DNA of 64,000 bases, taken from contig JBCCXL010000001.1 in the NCBI GenBank assembly GCA_039191605.1, positions 124,001 through 188,000 on the forward strand. Direction: 5' to 3'. The stretch is from JBCCXL01 sp039191605. GTDB taxonomy: Bacteria > Acidobacteriota > Thermoanaerobaculia > Multivoradales > JAHZIX01. A model generated the notes under the pieces. It ran no database searches and was not told where the DNA came from. It saw only the letters and a list, made by a program, of their open reading frames with translations. Each line of letters opens with the position of its first letter. Within the stretch, counting starts at the first letter, position 1. Both the position numbers and the translations under genes were made by a program. Shown here one piece after another: positions 39,951-49,066 of this stretch.

Positions 39951-41450
39951 TCAGACAGGATCGTCAGGCCGCAGCAGGCGATCCGCCAAGGCCGACGTCA
40001 ACAGCCCCTGGGGATCGACTCGCTGTCGCAGCTGGGCGAATCGATCCAGCTGCCCCTCGCCAAAGCTCGCCCGGTAGAGCTCCCGGGGCAGGGCGGCGTC
40101 CTTTGCCGGGTAGAAGCGCCCTCCGCCCTGCACTACTGGCTCTGCCAGCTCCCGCACCAGACTCCACAGCGCCTCTCGGCGCTTCTCTCGCACCGGGAAA
40201 TCCAGCGCCAGGGAGAAACCATCTACCGCGTGGCTCAAGAGATAAGGATCGGCCCGATGGCGCTTCAGCACCGCCAGGAAGGACGGCTGCCGACGTCGGT
40301 GGCAGATCTCTAGCTGTTGACGAAAAACCTTCTCCGCCGTCGCCACCGGGACGAAGCTCTGATGCTGGATCAAGCCCCCAGGCAAATAGGCCTTCTTCCA
40401 TCCAGGGACGTAATCCAGCAGGAAGGAGAAGGCCGCGAGACTCTGGCGATACACCGCTCCGTCGCCGAATTGGCTGGCGCGCATCTTCGCCCAGTTGACG
40501 CAGCGCATGCCGGGTCGATTCACCCACGGCTTCATCAATCGCCAGAGGATCGACTTCGGGATCGCCCCGAAAAAGGTATCCGGCAGATCCTGGGATTCCA
40601 GCCGCAGGCTCTGGGCCGGCGCCGGATCCTCGCCGGGCTCCAGATGGCGGGCGAGGTGCAGCTGCCCTCTGCCCAGATGGCGTCCGCGGGCGAAGGCGTC
40701 CATCCACCCCACCACGTATTCGTAGCGCTCCTTGGACTCATCCGCCACCCGCAACATCTCCTCGAGATTCCGCACCGCCACCGCCTTGACCTCCAGCAGC
40801 CCGGAGCTCACCGCCTTGAGTCGCCAGCGGATCCGCGTCACCACTCCGAGCTGTCCGCAGCCGCCGATCACGCCATGAAAAAGGTCCGACTCCAGCTCAC
40901 GAGACAGCGTCAGTCGCTCGCCACCGGGAGTCAGCAGATCCAGCGACTCCACGTGGTCCCCCACCGTGCCCCGGGGCCAGTTGTTCTTGCCGTGAACGTT
41001 CATCGCCACGCAGCCGCCGAGGGAGGTGTGCATGGTGCCGGAGACCACCGCCGGCCACCAGCCATCGCCGAGGGTGTAGCGCCAGATTTCTCGCAGGATG
41101 AGGCCCGGCTCGGCCTCCAGCAGGCCTTCGGCGGGGTCCCAGGAGAGCACCCGCCGCATGCGGGAGAGATCCAGCACCGCCTGCTCTGCCGCCAGCGCCG
41201 CATCGCCGTAGCTTCGCCCCGCGCCTCGCAGCACCACCGATGCCCCCCGGGCCGAGGCGCGCTCCAGCACCTGGCGTACGCCTTCCTCCGTCGACGGTCG
41301 ATAGACGTAGCCCGCCGCCCCCACCGCCTCTCCCCAGCCGGGAACCCACTCTAGACGCTGCGCCCCCAAGGGCCCGGCAGAAACCCCATTGGAAGGCGCG
41401 GTGGAAGACGCTGCAGGGGACTCCGAAAAGCTGGGTGCTGAAGATGCCAC
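39951..41450 (-). CDS. DprE1-like FAD-dependent sugar oxidase
   Basis: 499 residues. FAD-binding motifs of the PCMH/VAO family: VLRGAGRSYGDAAL (about 73-86) and GTMHTSLGGCVAMNVHGKNNWPRGTVGDHV, with GVIGGCGQLGVVTRI. Domain order and these blocks match DprE1, which oxidises decaprenylphosphoryl-ribose to the 2-keto form. The SDR gene 16 bp upstream matches the partner DprE2. An N-terminal low-complexity leader of about 30 residues is not conserved. Outside Actinobacteria such pairs exist but their product is often untested, so arabinose synthesis is inferred. Confidence 0.8.
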   Translation of the reverse strand: MASSAPSFSESPAASSTAPSNGVSAGPLGAQRLEWVPGWGEAVGAAGYVYRPSTEEGVRQVLERASARGASVVLRGAGRSYGDAALAAEQAVLDLSRMRRVLSWDPAEGLLEAEPGLILREIWRYTLGDGWWPAVVSGTMHTSLGGCVAMNVHGKNNWPRGTVGDHVESLDLLTPGGERLTLSRELESDLFHGVIGGCGQLGVVTRIRWRLKAVSSGLLEVKAVAVRNLEEMLRVADESKERYEYVVGWMDAFARGRHLGRGQLHLARHLEPGEDPAPAQSLRLESQDLPDTFFGAIPKSILWRLMKPWVNRPGMRCVNWAKMRASQFGDGAVYRQSLAAFSFLLDYVPGWKKAYLPGGLIQHQSFVPVATAEKVFRQQLEICHRRRQPSFLAVLKRHRADPYLLSHAVDGFSLALDFPVREKRREALWSLVRELAEPVVQGGGRFYPAKDAALPRELYRASFGEGQLDRFAQLRQRVDPQGLLTSALADRLLRPDDPV

Positions 41451-41466
41451 GACGACCGGCCCCGGC

Positions 41467-42222
41467 TCAGATCTTGAGGCGGCGGAACAATACCGAGGGA
41501 ATGGACTGGATCACCAGGCTCACCAAGCGCCAGCGGGCAGGAACGTAGGCCACCTGTGCCCCACCGCTCGCCTTGCGCAAAATGATCTGGGCCGCTCGGT
41601 CGGCGCTGATGAGCCAAAACAGGCCCGGCAGCCCGCGGGTCATCGGGGTATCGACGAAGCCGGGCTTGATGGTCACCACCCTCACCCCGCGGCGGGCGAT
41701 GCGATTGCGCAGCGCCTCGAGATAGGTATGAAGGGCCGCCTTGGCGGTGTTGTAGGCGGGGTTCCCGCTGCGCCCGCGATCCCCGGCGATGGAGCCAATG
41801 CCCACGATGGTGCCCTGGCCGAGGCGCTGAAAGCGCTCCGCCGCTGGATTCAGCCACGCCATGGCGCCGAGCAGGTTGATCTCTACGGTGTGCACGTCCT
41901 TCGCGGTGTCGTATTCATCGAAGGCCACCGCGTGCATCACCCCGGCGGCATAGACCACCAGGTCGAGCCCCCCGAGCAGGCGAGGGATGCTCTCGAAGAG
42001 CTCCGACACCTTCTCCATAGCGCGCACGTCGTGCTCCACCGCGAAGGCCCTCTCTTCGCCGCAGAGCTCGTTGATCTCCGTCGCGATGCGCTCTAGGGTC
42101 TCTCCCCGGCGGGCCACCAGGGCCACTCGGGCGCCGTCCGCCGCCAGTCGGCGGGCGAGAGCCTCCCCGATGCCGGAGGACGCCCCCACCACCAAGGCGT
42201 GATGAAACTTGCGGCGGGCCAT
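41467..42222 (-). CDS. SDR-family reductase, DprE2-like
   Basis: 251 residues. Cofactor motif VVGASSGIGEAL (TGxxxGIG-like), VYAAGVM (NAG-like), GSIAGDRGRSGNPAYNTAKAAL with the catalytic Tyr-x3-Lys, and GFVDTPMTRG. The short hydrophobic C-terminus is typical of DprE2-type proteins. With the DprE1-like oxidase it would complete a C2' epimerisation of a polyprenyl-phosphate pentose. It starts 3 bp after the asparaginase stop, so the three genes are one operon. Confidence 0.82.
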   Translation of the reverse strand: MARRKFHHALVVGASSGIGEALARRLAADGARVALVARRGETLERIATEINELCGEERAFAVEHDVRAMEKVSELFESIPRLLGGLDLVVYAAGVMHAVAFDEYDTAKDVHTVEINLLGAMAWLNPAAERFQRLGQGTIVGIGSIAGDRGRSGNPAYNTAKAALHTYLEALRNRIARRGVRVVTIKPGFVDTPMTRGLPGLFWLISADRAAQIILRKASGGAQVAYVPARWRLVSLVIQSIPSVLFRRLKI

Positions 42223-42225
42223 CCC

Positions 42226-43446
42226 TCAGCCGCCCGCCGCCGCGGCGGCCGCGGCCTCTGCAGCCCCTGCAGCCCCTGGCTCGTCCCAGATGCCGGTCTC
42301 GAAGCGTCCGGTGGCGTCCGCCGCGCCGTAGAACATCCCTTCCGTGTTGAAGACTACGGCGAGACTGCCGTCAGCGCCGGCCACGATCACGCCGCCGTCG
42401 TTCTCGTCCAATACGCCGTCGACCACCTCCTCGGAGGCCTGCTGCACCGACAGCCCGCGATAGGCGACCCGGGCGGCGATGTCGTGGGCGACGGTATGGC
42501 GGATGAACTTCTCGCCCCAGCCGGTGCCGGAGACCGCGCAGGTCGCGTTGTCCGCGTAGGTACCGGCACCGATCACCGGCACGTCCCCCACTCGCCCGAA
42601 GCGCTTGTTGGTCATGCCTCCGGTGGAGGTTGCAGCGGCCAGGTTTCCGTCGCGATCCCGAGCCACGGCACCGACGGTTCCGATCTTGAATTCCGGCCCT
42701 AGCGCCGCACTGTCTCCCCCCTCCACTCGCTCCCGCTCCACCGCCCGCTGCCAGGAATCGTAGCGCCGCTGCACGAAGAAGAAGTCCGGCTCCACCCGCT
42801 CTACGCCCACCTCGTCGGCGAAGGTCTCGGCCCCCTGACCCACTAGGAAGACGTGCTTGGAGGTATCCATCACCCGGCGCGCCAGGGTGATCGGGTAGCG
42901 CACGGTGGTCAGCCCCGAAACGGCGCCGCAGGAGCGGTCCCGACCGTCCATGATGGCGGCGTCCATCTCGTTGGTGCCGGCGGAGGTGAACACCGAGCCC
43001 CGACCGGCGTTGAATAGAGGGTCGTCCTCCAGTAGCCGAACGGAAGCTTCCACCGCATCCAGGGCGCTCCCTCCCTCGGCGAGAATCTTCTGGCCGGCTT
43101 CCAGAGCTTTGGCCAGAGCTTCGTGGTACCCCGGCTCCGCCGAGGCCTCGATGGAAGAGCGCCGTACCCCCGCGCCGCCGTGGATGGCCAAGGCCCACTC
43201 CACCGGTGCAGCTTCACTCTCTGCTGCTCCCGCATTCGCCGATTCCGCGCTGGTCGCGGAGGCGCGAGGCTCCGGCGTGCGGGCACCGGGCTCTCCAGGA
43301 GGAGTGCAACCAACCCCCAAGGTGAGCCCCAACATGAGCGTGAGGGCCAGGAGCGTGGGTGCCCAGAATGATCCCTCTCGAGCGAGGCCAATCCCCTGGC
43401 TCCTGGACGAACGAAGACCTTCTAGCTCTCCCATTCCGAACACCAT
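42226..43446 (-). CDS. Isoaspartyl peptidase/L-asparaginase lipoprotein (Ntn hydrolase)
   Basis: 406 residues from ATG 43446, preceded by aaggag at good spacing; the frame is open to 43629 through a tandem repeat, which I exclude. Signal with lipobox GVGC. Family motifs: WALAIHGGAGV, GGSALDAVEASVRLLEDDPLFNAGRGS, GGMTNKR and the self-cleaving Thr in EFKIGTVGAVA, with AGTYADN. Such enzymes autoprocess into two chains and remove isoaspartyl residues or hydrolyse asparagine. A lipid-anchored, exported form is less common than cytoplasmic ones. The C-terminus is an Ala-rich tail. Confidence 0.86.
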   Translation of the reverse strand: MVFGMGELEGLRSSRSQGIGLAREGSFWAPTLLALTLMLGLTLGVGCTPPGEPGARTPEPRASATSAESANAGAAESEAAPVEWALAIHGGAGVRRSSIEASAEPGYHEALAKALEAGQKILAEGGSALDAVEASVRLLEDDPLFNAGRGSVFTSAGTNEMDAAIMDGRDRSCGAVSGLTTVRYPITLARRVMDTSKHVFLVGQGAETFADEVGVERVEPDFFFVQRRYDSWQRAVERERVEGGDSAALGPEFKIGTVGAVARDRDGNLAAATSTGGMTNKRFGRVGDVPVIGAGTYADNATCAVSGTGWGEKFIRHTVAHDIAARVAYRGLSVQQASEEVVDGVLDENDGGVIVAGADGSLAVVFNTEGMFYGAADATGRFETGIWDEPGAAGAAEAAAAAAAGG

Positions 43447-43540
43447 CCCGTCAGCTCCTTCCTCTATCCACCCTCTATCCACGGTCGCCGCCCTCGCGGC
43501 GGGCTCCCGGTTTTGGTTCACGAGTATAGCCCCAGCTGCG

Positions 43541-43615
43541 GGGCCTCTCGACTGGGTCTCCCGACTGGGTCTCCCGGCTGGGCCTCTCGGCTGGGCCTCT
43601 CGATTGGACTTCTGC
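43541..43615. repeat. 13-bp tandem repeat upstream of the asparaginase gene
   Basis: About five and a half degenerate copies of a 13-bp unit (gggcctctcgact / gggtctcccgact). It lies between the ABC permease stop and the asparaginase start. On the minus strand it reads cccagtcgggaga, close to the 15-bp unit at 816-875. Confidence 0.8.
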
Positions 43616-43641
43616 CGTATCTCTCGCACCCGCCCAAGACA

Positions 43642-45366
43642 TCAAATCTCCACCTTCTCCAGCTGCCGCAGGCCTAGGCGCATCGGCAGGTAGGCGGTGA
43701 GCAGAGAGAGCAGCGCCAGGGCCCCCAGACCCAAGAGATAGACCGTCTCCACCTCGAGAGTCGACTGCGTATAGCGCTGCACGAAGGGCCATTGAAGCAT
43801 CAGGGTCTGGATGGCGCCGGCGAGCACGATGTAGCCCATGCTGAGAATGAAGGTGAGAGTGCCGCCAAGGCCGGAGACGATGCGCGAAGGGTTGATCTCG
43901 TCGAAGTTGGGGTAGAGAGCGCCGAGCCCCACCGCTAGCCCGGAGAGGGCGATATCCGCCAGCGCGATGGCGAGCACCGAAACGACGAAGGGCCCCGTCG
44001 GCAGCTCCAGCCGCCAGGCCGAGAGGATCGCCAGGCCGACGGTGAGCACCGAGGTGGTGACCACCGAGAGCCAGAGCTTCTGGATCAGCACCTGGCGAAA
44101 GGAGATCGGGGCCAGCCCGAGGATCCACAACCGGCGGCCTTCGAGGCTGATGAGGGGAAAGATGAAGCGGGTGGTGAGGGTGGCGAGGATCAGCATGCAA
44201 ACCGCGGCGTTGAGCAAGGTGATCCAGGCGCGCCATAGCTCCGGATCGTAGATCGGCGAAGCGCGGCGCATGGTCGCCACATAAAGCAGCAGAATGCCGA
44301 AGAAGAGCACGAATTGAGACCATTGAGCCGGGTCTCGCCAGAACAAACGCAGATCTTTCGCGGTGAGCGACGCCAGATGCGGCGGCAGGAAGGAAAGCCA
44401 GCGCTCCAGGCGCTGGGAGTCCTGCCGCTGACGCCGCTTTCTCGCCTTCGACCAGCTCGACAGACCGCTATAGCCGGGAAAGTAAATGCGGTTCGCCAGC
44501 TCCGCCGCCAGCACCGTGGCGAGGATCGCCGCCCCCGCCAGCCAGGCCCCCCGCAGCCACGCCTCCCCGGCGGCGCCGGTGGCGGTCTCCAGCACCGCCC
44601 GAGCTGCCCAATGGCTGGGCATCCAGGCCTGGGCGGTGGAGTCCAGCGCCGAGAGCAGAGTGTCCAAGGTCGCGGCGCCGGAGAAAGCCTCGGAGCTGAA
44701 GGCCCGGCGCAGGGCCAGGAAGAAGCCTCCCAGGATCAGACCACCGAGGGAAAAGAGCGCCCAGCGGGGCAGTCTCGGCGCCGAGTACACCAGCAGCATC
44801 GCCAGCATCGCGCCGAGGGCCGCCGGCAGCACCACGAAGGGAGGGAAGATCAGCACCAGCGCGAGGTAGAAGACCGGCGGCGCCTGCCCCTCGAGGCCGT
44901 AGGCGAGGAGAATCGGCGAGCCGAGGAAGGCCGTCGCCCAGGAGCTCACCACCACGCACTCCACGAAGCGGGCGAGGAAGAGGCGGCGCCACGAGAGGGG
45001 CGCCAGCACCAGGGGGATCACCTCGCGGGAGCGGTAGAAGGTAGCGAAGGCGACCAGGATGTTCGAGAAGATCAGCAGGGTGAAGAGCGAGAAGGTGAGG
45101 GTCGACAGCAGCCGCGCCATCACCAGGTCTCCGAGGGAGAGGTCGCCGGTGCCGAAGGTGGCGATGCCGAAGGTCTCGAGATAGGCGAAGGCGGCCCGAG
45201 CGACGACGAAGGCGGCGAGCCACAAGCCCACCGTGAACAAGGCCACCAGGGCGATCTTCAGCCTCGATTCGTGACGCAGCTGGGCCAGGGAGTGGCGCCC
45301 CGCCTGTCGCCTCGCCCGCAGAATCGCCAGCAGCGGCTCTCGCTGCAGCAGCGAGCCCGCCATCAA
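43642..45366 (-). CDS. ABC-2-type exporter permease
   Basis: 574 residues with about ten to twelve hydrophobic helices in two halves separated by a basic linker (about 315-340). The start overlaps the ATPase stop by 4 bp. No substrate signature can be read. The layout (large permease with its own ATPase, no binding protein) fits an exporter of the ABC-2 class. Confidence 0.75.
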   Translation of the reverse strand: MMAGSLLQREPLLAILRARRQAGRHSLAQLRHESRLKIALVALFTVGLWLAAFVVARAAFAYLETFGIATFGTGDLSLGDLVMARLLSTLTFSLFTLLIFSNILVAFATFYRSREVIPLVLAPLSWRRLFLARFVECVVVSSWATAFLGSPILLAYGLEGQAPPVFYLALVLIFPPFVVLPAALGAMLAMLLVYSAPRLPRWALFSLGGLILGGFFLALRRAFSSEAFSGAATLDTLLSALDSTAQAWMPSHWAARAVLETATGAAGEAWLRGAWLAGAAILATVLAAELANRIYFPGYSGLSSWSKARKRRQRQDSQRLERWLSFLPPHLASLTAKDLRLFWRDPAQWSQFVLFFGILLLYVATMRRASPIYDPELWRAWITLLNAAVCMLILATLTTRFIFPLISLEGRRLWILGLAPISFRQVLIQKLWLSVVTTSVLTVGLAILSAWRLELPTGPFVVSVLAIALADIALSGLAVGLGALYPNFDEINPSRIVSGLGGTLTFILSMGYIVLAGAIQTLMLQWPFVQRYTQSTLEVETVYLLGLGALALLSLLTAYLPMRLGLRQLEKVEI

Positions 45367-46205
45367 CTCTGCCCCCCGGCGCTCAGGCTCGCCGCCGGAG
45401 CCGCCGCGGGGTCATCATCCTCCCGGGTGAGCTCGAGGAAAACGTCCTCCAGCGAGCCCGGGCGCGAGGCGAGGGCCTTGATCTGCTCCACCGAACCCAC
45501 GTGCTGCAGGCGCCCGCGGTGCAGGATCCCCACCCGGTCCGCCAGCTCCTCGGCGATGCTCAGGCTGTGGGTCGACATGAAAACGGTGATGCCTTGCCGA
45601 GTCTGCTCTTTGAGATAGGTCTTCACCCGGCGGATGTTCTTCGGATCCAGCCCCACCCAGGGCTCGTCCACCACCACCACTCGCGGCTGATGCAGGAAGG
45701 TCGAGGCGAAAGAGAGCTTCTGCCGCATCCCGTGGCTCAGCCGCTCCACCAGCTCGTCCCCCACCGCCAGGATCTCGAAGATCTCCAGCAGCTCGTCGAT
45801 GCGCTCATCCAGGCCCCGGGGAGAGATACGATAGAGGCCGGCGACGAAGCGCATCAGCTCACGCACCGTGAGTCGCTCGTAGAGATAGGGGTGATCCGGC
45901 ACGTAGCCCAGCAGGCGCTTGGCCTCCAGGGGCTGGCGAGCGATATCGAAGCCCCCCACCCATACCCGGCCGGAGGTCGCGCTGGCCAAGCCGGTCAGAA
46001 CCTTGATGGTGGTGGTCTTTCCCGCTCCGTTGGGGCCGAGATAGCAGAAGAACTCGCCGCTCCCGATGCTCAGGTCAAGGTTGTCCACCGCCAGCTTCGA
46101 CCCGTAGCGCTTGGTCAGGCCCTCGATATGGATCATCGGCGAAGCGCCGGAATCCACCGAGGAAGAATCCGTGGACGAAGAGGTCGCGGACGAAGAATCG
46201 GTCAT
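45363..46205 (-). CDS. ABC transporter ATPase subunit (ABC-2 exporter)
   Basis: 280 residues from ATG 46205, with ggagg 5 bp upstream; the frame is open to 46367 but without coding character. A Ser/Thr/Asp-rich leader of about 24 residues precedes the nucleotide-binding domain: Walker A LGPNGAGKTTTIK, signature LSHGMRQKLSFA, Walker B VVVVDEPWVGLDP and switch His in MSTHSLSIAEE. The signature LSHGM is a common variant of LSGGQ in ABC-2 ATPases. Works with the permease downstream. Confidence 0.9.
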   Translation of the reverse strand: MTDSSSATSSSTDSSSVDSGASPMIHIEGLTKRYGSKLAVDNLDLSIGSGEFFCYLGPNGAGKTTTIKVLTGLASATSGRVWVGGFDIARQPLEAKRLLGYVPDHPYLYERLTVRELMRFVAGLYRISPRGLDERIDELLEIFEILAVGDELVERLSHGMRQKLSFASTFLHQPRVVVVDEPWVGLDPKNIRRVKTYLKEQTRQGITVFMSTHSLSIAEELADRVGILHRGRLQHVGSVEQIKALASRPGSLEDVFLELTREDDDPAAAPAASLSAGGQS

Positions 46206-46305
46206 GGTCCCTCCAGCAAAAGATTGCGGCAGCTTGGCAGGATGATGATTTCGGTCGAATCGGCAGATCGGAGCGAGGTCGGCGAATGACCCTGCCCTCG
46301 GCGAA

Positions 46306-46357
46306 GCCAGAATCCGGCGAAACCGAGGAGGGCCAGAATCTAGCGAGACCGAGGAGA
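46306..46357. repeat. 26-bp direct repeat upstream of the ABC ATPase
   Basis: Two copies of a 26-bp unit (beginning gccagaatc and ending gaccgagga) lie end to end, upstream of the ATPase start, in a stretch without a gene (46206-46617, which otherwise shows no motif I recognise). Confidence 0.7.
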
Positions 46358-46617
46358 GTCTCGACAAAGCCGATGGGGGAAAATTCTCGAGCGGGGTGCT
46401 CGATCAACGGAGGGGGCCTTCGATGGTACGACGGCGATCCCGGCGGGCCAAGACCTGAGAGCTAGCCCCAGGGCGGAGACCGGCAATAGAGGGTTCGAGG
46501 GGGACCCCCGGAGCGGTTGAGACCCGAAGGATGGCTATGCCAAACTTCTCTGTCGGGAGTCCCCGATCCCATCCTTCGACAGAATCCTGTTCCTCCATCG
46601 CGCCAAAGGAGCTCGCC

Positions 46618-49059
46618 GTGGCCGAATCTGTCCCGTCGCCAGATCTTTACGAGAAGCTCGGAGTCTTCTATCTCGGCAAGACCTTCGACGCCGAGGAGGA
46701 GCGCACCACCGACGACCTCCTGTTATACGACTCGAAAGACCTGCTCACCCATGGCGTGTGCGTAGGGATGACCGGCAGCGGCAAGACCGGCCTGTGCATC
46801 TCCCTGCTGGAGGAGGCGGCGCTGGACGGCATCCCGGCGCTGATCGTGGACCCCAAGGGGGACCTCGGCAACCTGCTGCTGCGCTTCCCGCAGCTCGCGC
46901 CGGAGGACTTCCTGCCCTGGGTCGACGAGGCCGAGGCCCGGCGCCGGGATCAAAGCCCCGAGAGCTTCGCTGCCTCCCAAGCCGAGCTGTGGACTGAGGG
47001 CCTCGCCTCCTGGGGGCAGGACGGGGAACGCATCGCCCGCCTGGCGGAGCGCGCCGAGATCACTGTCTACACCCCCGGCAGCGACGCCGGCCTTCCGGTC
47101 TCCATTCTCGCCTCCTTCCAGGCCCCGCCGCCGGCGGTGCGGGAAGACGGCGACCTGCTCAACGAGCGGGTGGGATCCACCGCCGCCAGCCTGCTGGGCC
47201 TGCTGGGCATCGACGCCGACCCCCTCAAAAGCCGCGAGCACATCCTGCTGGCCAACCTGCTGAGCCGCGCCTGGAGCGCCGGCGAGGGCTACGACCTCAG
47301 CGGCCTGATCCGCGCGGTACAGGCGCCGCCCTTCGACAAGGTGGGGGTCTTCGACCTCGAATCCTTCTTCCCGGAGAAGGATCGCCGCGAGCTCGCCATG
47401 GCCCTCAACAACCTCCTCGCCGCCCCGACCTTCGCCAGCTGGCTCGGCGGCGAGCCCCTGGACGTCGACCGCCTGCTCTACACCCCCGAGGGCAAGCCGA
47501 GGCAGGCGATCTTCTCCATCGCCCACCTCTCCGAACCGGAGCGCATGTTCTTCGTCTCCCTGCTGCTCAACCAGACCCTCGCCTGGATGCGACAGCGGCC
47601 CGGCTCCTCCAGCCTGCAGGCGCTGCTCTATATGGACGAGGTCTTCGGCTACATGCCGCCGGTGGCCAACCCTCCCTCCAAGCGCGCCCTGCTGACCCTG
47701 CTCAAGCAGGCCCGAGCCTTCGGCCTCGGCGTGCTGCTGGCGACCCAGAACCCGGTGGACCTGGACTACAAGGGACTCTCCAACACCGGCACCTGGTTTC
47801 TCGGCCGATTGCAGACCGAGCAGGACAAGGCGCGCATCCTCGACGGCCTCGAGGGCGCCGCCGGCAGCAGCTTCGACCGCGCGGAGCTCAGCCGCCTGAT
47901 CTCCGGCCTCGGCAAGCGGGTCTTCCTGTTGCTCAACGTCCACGAGGACGGCCCGGTGCTCTTCCACACCCGATGGGCCATGTCCTACCTCCGAGGCCCC
48001 ATGACCCGGGTGGAAATTCAGCAGCTGATGGGCCCGAAGAAAGAGCAGCTAGAGGCCGCCAAGGTAGACGACGAGAGCCAAGAAGCTGCCGCTGCGCCGG
48101 CCGCCCCAGCGGCGGTGACGGATCCTCAAGCCCAGCGCCCGGTGCTGCCCTCGGGAACCCAGGAAATCTTTGTCCCCCCCAGCGGCGGCCTGCGGGGAGA
48201 CGGCATCCTCTACGAGCCCGCCTACCTCGGCTCCACCGAAGTGTCTTTCGTCGATGCCCGGCGGGGAATCGAGCACCAAGAGCGAGAGGTTTTGATCCTC
48301 CCCCTAAGCGGCGAAGAGCTAGTCCACGACTGGGCTGAGGCGGAGCGGGAGGAGATCCCTGAGGAGGACCTGGAACGGGATCCGCGAGACGGCGCCCATT
48401 GGGGCTCTCTGCCGGCCGCCGCGGCGGAATCCAAGCAGCTGCGGGCCCAGGAGAAGGCGCTCTCTGACTTCCTCTATCGCCAGCGGCGTCTAGAGATCTT
48501 CGAGAGCCCCCTCACCAAGGAGCGCTCCCAGCCCCTAGAAAGCGAGCGGGACTTTCGCATTCGTCTCGCCGAGACCATGAGGGAGCGCCGAGACGAGGCC
48601 TCCGAGGCCCTGCGAGAGAAATACGCCCCGCGCCTCGCGCGCCAGCAGGAACAGATCGAAAGAGCCGGCGAGCGCCTGGAGAAAGAAGAAGGCCAGGCCA
48701 GCAGCCATAAGAGCCAGGCCCTGTTTGGCGTCCTCGGCGCCGCCGCCCAGGTGCTCTTCGGCCGGAAAAAACTCTCCGCCACCAGCATCAGCAAGGCGAA
48801 GACCGCGATGCGCGGCATCTCCCGCTCCCGGGAACAATCCGACGACGTCGGCCGCGCCGAAGAGAGGCTGGAGCGAGAGAAGCTCGAGCTGGAGGAGATG
48901 GAGGAGAAGCTGCAGCGAGAGCTGGAGGACATCGCCAGCGACTACGACGCGTCGAAGGAAGTCTTCAAGACGATCCACGTCAAACCGAGGCGGCGGGATG
49001 TCGTGATCCGCCTCTTTGCTCTCGGCTGGGTACCCCGGGCCCGCCGGGCTGGACGGTAA
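46618..49059 (+). CDS. HerA/FtsK-like ATPase with coiled-coil C-terminus
   Basis: 813 residues from GTG 46618 (aaaggag 7 bp upstream); the open frame to 46531 lacks such a site. Walker A GMTGSGKTG (about 51-59), then LIVDPKGDLGN, Walker B LLYMDEVFG (about 336-344) and LLATQNPVDLDYK with an Arg-finger-like block. The last 250 residues are charged helices, probably coiled coil. HerA-like ATPases are hexameric DNA translocases, usually partnered with NurA or an effector; neither is beside this gene. The stop is 8 bp before purU. Confidence 0.78.
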   Translation: MAESVPSPDLYEKLGVFYLGKTFDAEEERTTDDLLLYDSKDLLTHGVCVGMTGSGKTGLCISLLEEAALDGIPALIVDPKGDLGNLLLRFPQLAPEDFLPWVDEAEARRRDQSPESFAASQAELWTEGLASWGQDGERIARLAERAEITVYTPGSDAGLPVSILASFQAPPPAVREDGDLLNERVGSTAASLLGLLGIDADPLKSREHILLANLLSRAWSAGEGYDLSGLIRAVQAPPFDKVGVFDLESFFPEKDRRELAMALNNLLAAPTFASWLGGEPLDVDRLLYTPEGKPRQAIFSIAHLSEPERMFFVSLLLNQTLAWMRQRPGSSSLQALLYMDEVFGYMPPVANPPSKRALLTLLKQARAFGLGVLLATQNPVDLDYKGLSNTGTWFLGRLQTEQDKARILDGLEGAAGSSFDRAELSRLISGLGKRVFLLLNVHEDGPVLFHTRWAMSYLRGPMTRVEIQQLMGPKKEQLEAAKVDDESQEAAAAPAAPAAVTDPQAQRPVLPSGTQEIFVPPSGGLRGDGILYEPAYLGSTEVSFVDARRGIEHQEREVLILPLSGEELVHDWAEAEREEIPEEDLERDPRDGAHWGSLPAAAAESKQLRAQEKALSDFLYRQRRLEIFESPLTKERSQPLESERDFRIRLAETMRERRDEASEALREKYAPRLARQQEQIERAGERLEKEEGQASSHKSQALFGVLGAAAQVLFGRKKLSATSISKAKTAMRGISRSREQSDDVGRAEERLEREKLELEEMEEKLQRELEDIASDYDASKEVFKTIHVKPRRRDVVIRLFALGWVPRARRAGR

Positions 49060-49066
49060 AGGCACC

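Noticed and set aside
43447..43629. Longer N-terminus of the asparaginase gene
   Set aside because: It would be encoded mostly by the 13-bp repeat; the ATG at 43446 has a much better ribosome site and directly precedes the lipoprotein signal.
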